Shown: piece by piece, positions 55,319 through 64,000 of the stretch
Layout: every line of letters starts with the position of its first letter
Numbering within the stretch: position 1 is the stretch's first letter
Source: Elymus sibiricus
Lineage: Eukaryota > Streptophyta > Magnoliopsida > Poales > Poaceae
Assembly (NCBI GenBank): GCA_039707655.1
Contig: CM077676.1
Coordinates: 243,182,866-243,246,865, forward strand
Length of the DNA: 64,000 bases
Reading direction: 5' to 3'
Made by a program: the position numbers and the translations under genes
Notes under the pieces: model-generated
Seen by the model: the letters and a program-made list of their open reading frames with translations, nothing else
Told to the model about the DNA's origin: nothing
The model's database searches: none

Positions 55319-56050
55319 TTAAGTGAAGTAGTAAATCATATCCTGGGGACTACGCACACAACCAAGACTAAGACCATTAAACCATACTTTAGCATCACCC
55401 TTTAATGAGAAAGGAAACAACTTAAGGATATAATAATAACGAATCTTTTCCTCTTGAGCAAATAGGGTGGAAATTTCATTCAGTTTAGTAAGATGTGCAA
55501 CTATAGTTTTAGATTCATAACCATGAAAAGGATCGGATTCTACCAAAGTAATAAGTTCAAGATCAACAGAGAATTCGTAATCCTTATCAGTAACAAAAAT
55601 AGGAGAAGTTGCAAATTTAGGATCATATTTCATCATTTGATTCATAGTTTTTTCTTTCAGTTTAGTCATTAATTTTGCAAGATTCTCCCTACTTTCACAA
55701 GCAAGCAATTCTCTAGCTATCTCCTCATCAATAGTGTATCCTTTAGGTACATTAAACATTTTAGTTCTGGTAGGAGTGCTAGGTATAACAGGTGATTCAT
55801 AGTTTTCATCAATTTCAGATTCTTTAGCTTTAGCAATATGAGCATCAAGAAATTCACCAAGTGGCTCAGTTTCATGGAGTAAAGTAGAAGCATCATCATG
55901 AGTATCATCAATAGCAGAAGCAATGTCTATTACTTCTGACATATCAGATTGGATAGCAGGTGGTGGTGTCACAAGTTGACTTAAAACAGTAGGTGAATCA
56001 AGTGTAGAGCTAGTTGGCAGTTCCTTACCCCCCCTCGTCTTAGAGGGCAT
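55319..56050 (-). pseudogene. Gag N-terminus and capsid of fragment E
   Basis: 243 codons from ATG 56,050, shortly after the LTR end. Pro/Ser/Thr-rich start, an acidic region ('DIASAIDDTHDDASTLLHE'), 'FNVPKGYTIDEEIARELLA', and the capsid start 'LKLFPFSLKGDAKVWFNGLS'. It stops after 'QDMIYYF', short of the rest of the Retrotrans_gag domain. Confidence 0.7.
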
Positions 56051-56077
56051 GATCTTGGTCTTAGAGTCTGCTACTTG

Positions 56078-56674
56078 TGATAGGCGTTGGAATTTCCCCG
56101 AAGAGGAAGAGTGATGTAGTATAGTAGCAGAAAGTATTCCCCTTAGTTAAGAACCAAGGTTTATCGAACCAATGGGAGATTCACGCAAACAACTGTCAAC
56201 TGTACCTGCACACACACAAACAAATACTTGCACCCTACGCGGGCAAGAGGGTTGTCAATCCCCTTGTACTCGTTAATTGCAAGGATTATTTCTGATAGTG
56301 GTAGATAGATAAATTACAAAACTAAATAAAAGTAAATAAATTGCAGCAATGTTTTTAGGGTTTTAGCAATATGAGGTGAATGGACCCGGGGGCCATAGCT
56401 TTCACCAGAGGCATCTCTCTCAAGAACATAGCAATGGTGGGTACACAAATTACTGTTGGGCAATTCATAGAAAAGCGCATAGTTATGATGTTATTCATGG
56501 CATGATCAGTACATAGGCATTACGTCCGTGACAAGTCGACCAAAACGATTCTGCATCTACTACTATTACTCCACTTCGAGAGCGCTTTTATGCTTGCCTC
56601 TCTACGTATTAAGTTCATAACAAACAGAGTAATGCTTTAACTATGATGACATAATGTAGACAAAATAAGATCAA
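56078..56674 (-). repeat. Partial LTR of fragment E
   Basis: 597 bp that match, inverted, the last ~550 bp of the LTR at 50,826-52,350 ('cccgggggccatagctttcac', 'gacaagtcgacc', 'gtcatagttatgatgttattc'-type landmarks). Cut at 56,674 by the CACTA terminus. Confidence 0.8.
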
Positions 56675-57094
56675 CACTACAAAAAAAACACTTCCGTGAT
56701 GATACGTGTTTGTCACAGTAGGTCACGTTTTCTATCATGCATGTACATCTGTGAGGATTTTATGACAGAATCAAGATAGTCATACCTGTGCTATCGTAGA
56801 AGTGTTCCATGACAATACTGAAATTATCATCATGGAAATGTCCACTTCCATGCCGATAAATGTCGCGTCATGGAAGTGTTTTCGTCAAGGGTAACCGACA
56901 CGTGGCATCCACCATAACGGGTCACCGTTAAGCTATCAGGTGCAGGTTTGGATCCGATAAACCATTATCAGCCCGGACCAATGGCGATTTTCCACGTGTA
57001 ACATTCTCATTCGCCAATGGAACCACGTGTGAGCTCGGCGTTGGGACAGATGTCATCCATTCATTGGACGAGAGACGCCTATGATACGTCGACA

Positions 57095-57900
57095 TGTGGC
57101 ACGGCCTAATAGTGGCCCATTTACATTAAAAAGGCCGGCCCATTTGACTTGGTCAAAAGTTAGCGGGCCGGCCCATGGAAAGCCTATTAACGGCCTATTC
57201 GCATACATCCCATTTACGGCCCGGGTACTCACGGCCTGTTATGGCCTTTCAAAATTCGGCCCAGTAGTGCCATGCGGGCCGTGCCTTATGATTCTAGCCC
57301 ATTGTCACTTTCGGCCCATCTATGGCCCGTGACGTCTTTCGACCCATATGAGGCCTTTTGTATCTCTGGGCCCATTGACGGCCCGTGGTGATTCTGGACC
57401 ATCATGAACAGTAACTGCTTTGAGCCCGTTAATGGCCCATGATTCAGTTGGGCCATTTCCAGCCCGTGTTTTCTTTCAGCCTTCTAAGGGCCCATAAATT
57501 CTTGGGCTCATTTCTGGCCCTCGATTACTTGCAGTCCATTACTGGCCTGTTAGGCTAATGGGCCAAATTCAGCCTGTGGTTACAATCGGCCCGTTTGTGG
57601 TCTGTTAACCCATTGGGCCATTTTCAGCCCGTCATGTATTCCGGCCCATTAACGACCCGTTATGCCTGTCGATAGAATTAAGCCTGTGATGACTTTCGGC
57701 TTGTTAATGGCCCGTTATGCTACGGCCCCTTAAAGGACCATTCCCAATTTGGCACGTTTACGACCCATATTGTGGTCCACTTTTGGCTCACGGATCCTAC
57801 GGCCCGTAGATGGCCCATGGTCACTACAGCAGGTAGCAGGCCCATGGTTACCACGGGCCGTATGTGGCCCATTGTTATTGTGGCCACTAACAAAACAAGA
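57095..57900. repeat. GGCCC-rich subterminal array
   Basis: About 30 copies of 'ggccc(g/a)(t/c)' or its reverse spaced 20-35 bp apart ('cggcccgttaatggcccatg', 'ttgggccatttccagcccgt'). Regular, not coding. In En/Spm-type elements, subterminal motif arrays are bound by the element's own TNPA-like protein; whether these motifs act so is inference. Confidence 0.75.
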
Positions 57901-58158
57901 AAAAAGATGACTACAAGGAAATAAATAAGCAAGCAACTAACGCTAGGCTATTTCAGAGATTGCAATATTACATCCACTGGGCATCAATGTTCGCTACCCA
58001 TGCAAATATAGGGAACACCCTACACTATACAAAAATGGCTTGCAGTTTTCTTCAGCCGGTCGCTGCCCATTAAGAACAAATGTTGCATCGCAACAAAACA
58101 AATTACAGCCATATAACAAAAGGAGGGTTGGCATAAAAGTAAATGCACCATCAGAAGT

Positions 58159-60045
58159 TCAGAAGCTCAGATGATTTGACCTGACTGGTACGTTTTCACG
58201 CTGTAGTGCTGATGGAGCACCATAAACTTCGTTGTCATTTCTCCTAGGCTCCTGAACAACATAGCAAATGTCTGATAGTTTGGTTTCAAAACCATGCATA
58301 TCTTGATGACATCGAACAATGGTTGTTCTTGTTTCACAAAGGGTCTCTGTTAGGGATTGGACTTGTGTCTGGAGCACAGATATATCATTCTGTCGAGCTT
58401 GCAGATCTTGTTCATGAGGCAGTTTGGACGAGGTTGCCTTAACAACCAACCCAGTATAACATAGGAAGGTGCTTTTGGCACTGTTAGTGGAGAGATACTG
58501 ACCCACTGCAGCAAGAGGTGACATTGTGGTTATGGTTCCCTCATCACCTTCAGGAGGTTGTAGCAGTTCCACCATTTGTTCCATAGCTTGCTGAAAAGTT
58601 GAGTTTGTACATCAGTAGTACCAGAACAGAAGTTATTAATGAGGCAGCAAAACCAAACAGAATAGCTTTGGTTTATATACAGAACTTATTTTGGTGAACC
58701 CATGTAAAATATTGGTTGTATTTTACTGCAAAGTACATAATAAAACTAGGTTCCAAACATATGACCATATACCATGGCTAATGTATTGACTATTTCTTCA
58801 CATTGTATTGACAGCTAAGATAAAGAGACAAAGTTTATAATACGGTGAGCATAGTATGACATCATTCATATCACAAAACAACTAAGATCGGACAAACAGG
58901 CAATTGTAACATTGTGTGCAGCACGGAACTAGATTACAGATCAAGAGCAAAGGAACATCGTTCCTCTCTTTTAAACCTTGTAAGGTGCAATGATACGTTC
59001 AGACAACTGTGTATAAAATTGAAAAGAGTAATAGACATTGGCTGCAAACCATGCAGTTCAATGCACAAGTCAGAGTAACCAGTAGTTAAAAGGGCCTGAG
59101 GATTAAGGACTTACTACAACGGCTTTGACTGGTGTAGTCATGCCCTTCATCTTGCTGGTGTGACAGTCCTTGAAGATTTCCACCGCATTTGGTTCAGGTT
59201 CTTTTTGGTCCTTGTGGGCTTTCCTCTGCATTTGGAACAAGTCAATATAGATCTGATAATATGGCACAGCCAAAAGAGTGAAACAGCAGCTAGTTACCAG
59301 AGCCTCGCAGTGTGCAATATAGCTACGAGATCCTGTCGTCTGTTGGAATTTCACTTTCGTACGGTTGGCCTAGTTCTTTGAATAGTTCACCTAGAAGAAG
59401 ATAGATTTGTAAGGCACATGCGCAAATAGGAGTTCAACATGTGATCTGATCACATCTATATAACATACTTGATACTTTGGATCAGACTAGTGTTTAACAA
59501 GGGCTGTCTAGTCTTCATCCGTTGTATTTTCCACTGGAGATTTTTGGGCATGTTCATTGTTAGCCTTGCCTTCAAAGTGAGTTTTCCTTAGGTTATACTG
59601 ATACTGTCGCAGAGCAGACTTGAAAACATGAGTGCATGCTTGTCTGGTTGCATCATCTTGCCGATCCAACTTGAACCTCATATGTTCAAAATTATAGGAG
59701 TCTCATTACCAGCAACCTAGAAAGTATGGGACAGAGCAAGACGATATTACTAAGTTCCATAAATAACCATACTTACAGATAAATGGTCAAGGAAGGTGTT
59801 AAACTGGATTTCATCTTTGTCATTCCTGTACTGAATCCATGTTGGGAGGATACATGCATGACACCTAACGACAATGGCTGCCTCTGATACTAATTTGGCT
59901 GACTCTGTAGCATCACGTGGCCTTTTTAAACCTGCCTCAAAATGGATCTCCATTCTTCCTCCTTTAGATTTAGTTAACCCGTCGAGCATTATCCCTGATG
60001 TCTGTTTCCTCTTGCGCCTAGGTGCTAGTTCAACAACGAACACGG
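58159..60045 (-). pseudogene. CACTA ORF1 (TNPA-like, plant Ptta/En/Spm family) 3' exons
   Basis: Minus-strand exons with good splice sites. The exon ending at 59,777 (donor GTAAGT) has 'RRKRKQTSGIMLDGLTKSKG', 'FEAGLKRPRDATESAKLVSE' and 'CHACILPTWIQYRNDKDEIQ'. The exon from 59,716 has 'RFKLDRQDDATRQACTHVFK', with a one-base loss just before it. Exons within 59,360-59,103 have 'GSRSYIAHCEAL' and 'IYIDLFQMQRKAHKD', 'NAVEIFKDCHTSKMKGMTTP', ending at a donor. The last exon, 58,590-58,159, has 'AMEQMVELLQPPEGDEG' and a coiled 'ARQNDISVLQTQVQSL', stop at 58,159. This is the pattern of the Transposase_24/Ptta_En_Spm proteins, which bind the element ends and aid excision. Frameshifts and a stop in 'NYSKN' indicate loss of function. 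Confidence 0.7.
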
Positions 60046-60112
60046 GAAGTGTTAGTGTACATCAAAATGCGAGACTACATATAAAGAAGCATGCAACTGT
60101 AACTTGACTCGA

Positions 60113-62800
60113 TCAACTACCTTCTTGGTGTTGAAGCTCACAAGGTTCATCTGATCTTGGCAAGTCCTCTTGTGCCAAGAGTGCTTCAGAAGTAGTGTCA
60201 GGTGGCAAGGGAGCTTGGGAACTTGCCGCTAGCAGAGTTGACGAACGAGTAAATCGTGCACATGTTGGTACTGTGGAAGAAGGTGCTGCAACCACTAGGG
60301 CCGTCGTTGCTTGTTCGGTTCGTTTGTCTTTAGTACATTTTGCAGGTGGTGTAGCAAGGGATACTGTGTTTATCCGGTGGACTTCGACCTTCTATTGCAC
60401 TATCAGTACCAGCAGAATCTGCAGAGCTGTTCCGCTTCCGTTTCCGTGCCTCCCGAGTACTAACACCATCCCCTACCATTCTGTGTTCCTACCTCTTTTT
60501 TTTCCCTGTAAAGTCAAACCCACAAGAAAAAGGAATAAAAATTTAGTTCTCCAGAACTAATTGATGTGTGATACAGATGAACTGAACTTTGATGTTAGAC
60601 AACCGCATGATAGGAGGATGTAATATGTATGAAAAACAGGACGGCATGAGATAATCAGACCAATGATGTGTAAACTAAGCAGAAGGCATTTCAATAAATT
60701 AGAAGCAATGCAATGGAAGCTAGACACCATATGAAAGATGCTACACATATCACTCTGCCAAGTTAATAGTGTCTCGTCATAAGTGGCATTTAAACAAATG
60801 TCAAGCAGTACAAGCAATAAATCATATGCAAGATCCAAACAATGTCACACTACCAAGTTAAAGGTGTCTCGTCATAAGTGATTGATGCAGGATAGACACG
60901 AACTGTACTTCGATGTTAGAACATGTAATAGACAGATGTAGTATATGCAAAAAAAGGAATACATGCCATGTTAACATGTATAATGTGTAAACTAAGAAGA
61001 TGCAATTTAATCAAATTAGAAGCAATACAAGCTAGACACCGTATGTAACATCAAGAAAATATCACACTGCCAAGCTAGAGAAAGCACCCGGGATGCTGGA
61101 GTAGGGCTGTTGGGCCCATCATATTTATTTGGAACTTCTACTGCACTAGTAGTAGTAGCAGAATCTCTAGAGCGCCTCCTTACTGGTGGCGCCAGATAAC
61201 CACCATCAGCCCCTGCCTTACTTTTTTCCTTCCTCTCTCTTATTTTTATTGCCTTGTCAAGTCAAACCCACAAGAAAAATGAATAAATTCGCTTTTCAGA
61301 ACTCATTGATGCGTGATGCTGATGAACACTACTTTCATGTAAGGCGACCGCATGATAGGAAGATTGAAAGAAAAAAGGACAGCATTGCATATTCACACCT
61401 ATGATGTGTAAACTAAGCATTAGGCATTTCAACAAATTAGAAGCAATGAAAGCTAGACACCATATGAAAGATGCAACGAATGTCACTCTACCAAGTTAAA
61501 ACTATCTCGTCATAAGTGCCATTTCAACAAATTAGAAGCAGTACAAGCTAGAAAACAATGCAAGATGCAACCTATATCACACTCCCAAGTTAAATGTGTC
61601 TTATGATAAGTGATTGTTGCAGGTTACACAACAGTAGTACTTTGATGCAAGAACATGGCGTGATAGACAGATATTTTATGTTCTAGAAACAGGAACACGT
61701 GTCTTATTCACAAGTATAATGTGTAAACTAAGCAGATGCAATTCAACAAAATTAGAAGCAATACAGGCTAGACATCGTACGTAACATGCAACCACATATA
61801 ACAGTGCCAAGTTAGAGTGAGCACCTGTGATGGTTGGGTAGGGGAGATGTGCTCATCATCAACACAACTATGTTGACTGTCTATGCATGTGTTGTCTTGC
61901 AAATCTTGTTTGGAGTATGGCGGAGTAGAATCTGTAGAGACCCTCGTCGGAAGGAGCACCATCATCCACTGCCTTGCTAATTTCCTTCCGCTTTATTGAT
62001 TTTGCATTGTCAAGTCAAACGACAAGAAAAAGGAATAAAAAACACTCTTCAGAACTCATTCATGCATGATACTGACGAACACTACTTTGATGTAAGGCAA
62101 ACACATGATACGAGGATGGAATATGTATGAAAAACAGGACGGCATGGCATATTCACATCTATGTGTGTAAACTAAGCAGAAGCCATTTCAACAAATTAGA
62201 AGCAATGCAAGGTAGACACCACATGAAAGATGCAACCAATATGACTCTGCCAAGTTAAAAGCGTCTCATCATAAATGGCGTTTCAACAAATTAGATGCAG
62301 TACATGCTATAAATCATATGCAAGATGCAACAAATACCATGCTGCATATACTAAATGTGTCTCGTCATAAGTGATTGATGCGGGATACACAAGAACAGTA
62401 GTTTTATGTAAGGACATGGTTAATAGACAGATGTAGTATGTACCAAAAGTAGGAAGGCATGTCACATTAACAGGTATAATGTGTAAACTAAGCAGAATAG
62501 CAGATGCAATTTAAACAAATTAGAAGAATTACAAGCTGGACACCATATGCAACATGCAACCACATATCACACTGCCAAGTTAGAGCAAGCACCTGTGATG
62601 GTGGTGTAGGGGAAATGCGGTCACCAACTACAGAGCTACATTGACTATCTTCATCTAGCCTTGCTGTTTGTTGAGAATCATGTGGGGAGGATGACACTGC
62701 ACTCTTTAAAAGAGTAGCGCGTCTCACACTAACCCACGGGTATGACTGTCTCATCATAAGTGATTGATGAGGTATACACAAGAACATTAGTTTGATGTAA
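60113..62800 (-). repeat. Tandem array of ~750-bp units, each with an exon-like segment
   Basis: Four units begin near 60,330, 61,085, 61,822 and 62,590. Each has an exon-like block with a 3' splice-donor-like border ('SPTQPSQ/gtgctcac' in the 61,822 unit, 'SPTPPSQ/gtgcttgc' in the 62,590 unit, minus strand), then 'tcaagtcaaac.cacaagaaaaa.gaataaa', 'atgtgtaaactaagca.a.gca.tt', 'agaagcaat.caa.gctagacacc.tatg' and 'gccaagtta..g.gtctcgtcataagtg'. The intron-like part is best conserved. In the same minus-strand direction as the downstream ORF1 exons, this looks like multiplication of an upstream exon plus intron. Confidence 0.7.
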
Positions 62801-62909
62801 GAACATGGTTAATAGACAGATGCAGTATGTACCAAAAATAGGAAGGCATGTCATATTCACAGTATATGGCTAAATAGATGCAATTTAACCAATTTAGAAG
62901 CAATACAAG

Positions 62910-64000
62910 TGTAACACCCCATGTAATTAAGCTACAGTGGTCACATTTTGATAATGCCAAGTCAGCATGCTTAATAGTGCTTGATCATCATTTGCATCAT
63001 ATCTCATTTCAAATTCCAATTCACTTGAAATTCTAATTTAAAGTGAAAATAAAAGTTGTTCCAAATTGGAAACTAAAATGTTCATTAAATAGCAAATAAT
63101 TCATAACTAATTATGTTAAGAAAAACAACATCACCTAAAATGGCTAGATGACTCTAACATCATCAAAACAGTGCCAAACAGCAATATTTAATACCTTTTT
63201 ATTTAATTAAAATTCAAGTGAAATCATATCACCTCCAAACCAATTTTTGGTATTAGCTAATATTGCATATTATTTATTGGCCCAAGTCACATATTTTACT
63301 AAACTCAATTTGTGCCTAAACTAATTGCAAAACAGAAACAAAAATTGAAAAACAGAAAAGAAAAGAAAGAAAAGGAAAAGGGCCGCGCTACTGGGCCTAA
63401 GTCAGCCGACCGGCCCAGCCCACCTCGCCGTCTCCCCCTTCGCACTGCTCATGCCGGTCGCCCGCGCACCGCACCCGTCGCCGTTTGCCGTCGCAGGCGC
63501 GCCCTCCTAGTCGACCGCGTCGCTACAGGGCCCCCTGGAGTGGATAAGAACGCCGCCGTGTCAACCCTAGCCAGCCCGAGATCTTTCCCCCCTCACTCCC
63601 TCGTTCCCCCCACCTCACCCGACGCCGCCATGATCGGCCGCCGCTAGAAATCGCGGCCACCGCCTCCTGTGTCCTACGTCGTCGCTGTCCTCGACTACGC
63701 CATCTGCGACTCGACGTTGGAGCTCGGAGCCACTGCAGCGTCCTCCCCGAGCCCTTCTTCCTCCTACGGCCGCCGTCGATCGCCGCCCCGATTCGCCGCC
63801 GCAAGCCTTCCCCGAGCTCATTTTCGCACACCTACAAGGCCACTGTGAGCTGCCGCGTCGATCCCTCCTCTCCCCGCTCTCTCTCCGTAGCCGTAGCTAC
63901 CGTCCTCATCACGCCCGAGCTCATTGCCGCGGAGCTCGTCGCCGGCGAGCTCCCGGTGACCTTTTGGTCACGCGGCCGTGCCCATCGTGCTCGTCGCGTC
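62910..64000 (+). repeat. Start of an LTR or similar element (cut by window end)
   Basis: The CACTA-related sequence stops and 'TGTAACACCCC' begins, a common grass LTR start. About 400 bp of AT-rich sequence follow, then an A/G-rich tract (63,335-63,385) and a GC-rich region with a pyrimidine-rich 'ctttcccccctcactccctc' stretch. The open frames are GC artefacts without recognised domains; a tiny ATG..TAG frame lies at 63,630-63,647. The right end and orientation cannot be determined here. Confidence 0.5.

Larger units (their letters stand above)
53551..56674 (-). mobile_element. Athila-like gypsy fragment E (LTR end, gag, protease)
   Basis: Minus strand: LTR 3' part (56,674-56,078), gag (56,050-55,319 and 54,742-54,323), protease (54,205-53,555). 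It stops at about 53,551 in the middle of the protease C-terminal motif, meeting fragment D head-on. No primer site of the GGCGCC type is visible after its LTR. The LTR's outer part is cut by the CACTA element at 56,675. Confidence 0.75.
56675..62909 (-). mobile_element. CACTA (En/Spm) DNA transposon, one end and interior
   Basis: Starts with the terminal repeat CACTACAAAAAAAACAC, then subterminal 'cttccgtgatgatacgtg', 'catgacaatactgaaattatcatcatgg' and 'gaagtgttttcgtcaaggg' motifs on both strands. A GGCCC-rich array, a spliced ORF1-like gene on the minus strand and a tandem exon array follow. The other terminus is not seen: the element is cut near 62,910 by an LTR. A 3-bp duplication (CAA before the CACTA end) cannot be tested. 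The terminal sequence resembles the wheat Jorge-type CACTA family from memory. Confidence 0.85.

Noticed and set aside
63312..63831. Frames of 100-111 codons near the right edge
   Set aside because: High-GC, Arg/Pro-rich, open on both strands; inside an LTR-like sequence cut by the window.

Overview
This is plant nuclear DNA from a grass, most probably a Triticeae species (wheat, Aegilops or barley type). It is almost wholly nested transposable elements, the few host-like genes are broken, and several repeats are typical of Triticeae: a CACTA end beginning CACTACAAAAAAAACAC, LTRs beginning TGATACGTCTC, and a CTCCCTCCG Stowaway MITE. Family names from repeat databases were not checked, and I name a family only as a resemblance.

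Layout. 1-1.7 kb: two tandem arrays (~380 bp and ~115 bp units). 2.0-4.8 kb: a decayed host-like gene with an intron array of ~230-bp units, a Stowaway MITE, and two 3' exons resembling a B3 DNA-binding domain. 5-8 kb: non-coding, repeat-derived. 8.2-8.75 kb: a small TATA-driven gene whose acidic N-terminal part and glycine/RGG-rich C-terminal part are split by one in-frame TGA. 8.8-11.8 kb: an unclassified interspersed repeat, with two ~500-bp copies around a ~75-bp tandem array. 11.8-18.4 kb: a minus-strand, non-autonomous LTR retrotransposon coding only a gag-like zinc-knuckle protein. Its right LTR carries a 1.34-kb Mutator-like insertion with a 9-bp target duplication.

18.4-44.3 kb: two abutting minus-strand Ty3/gypsy elements of the Tat type (gag, protease, RT, RNase H, a second archaeal-type RNase H, integrase). 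Each has a long gene on the opposite (plus) strand downstream of integrase. The first of these antisense genes has a Transposase_28-like domain and a TATA box. The second keeps a recognisable intron. The two elements meet near 28.1 kb with no LTR between them. The right LTR of the second element was later split by a structurally intact 5,745-bp non-autonomous LTR element (37,981-43,725; two 687-bp LTRs, target duplication GTTGC).

44.3-46.0 kb: the 3' end of another LTR element, whose LTR has a dense run of CACCGAG-type motifs before its TATA box. 46.0-49.3 kb: unclassified repeat DNA. 49.3-56.7 kb: three partial Athila-like gypsy pieces, two of them facing each other with gag and protease but no RT or integrase. 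56.7-62.9 kb: a CACTA DNA transposon with a spliced ORF1 (TNPA-like) gene and a ~750-bp tandem array that multiplies exon-like segments. 62.9-64.0 kb: the start of another LTR.

Almost every coding region has stops or frameshifts. The unusual material is the antisense spliced gene of the Tat elements, the reiterated polypurine-tract-like motif inside the intact element, the CACTA exon array and the RGG gene with an internal stop. I found no prokaryote-type system, tRNA, rRNA or CRISPR array.
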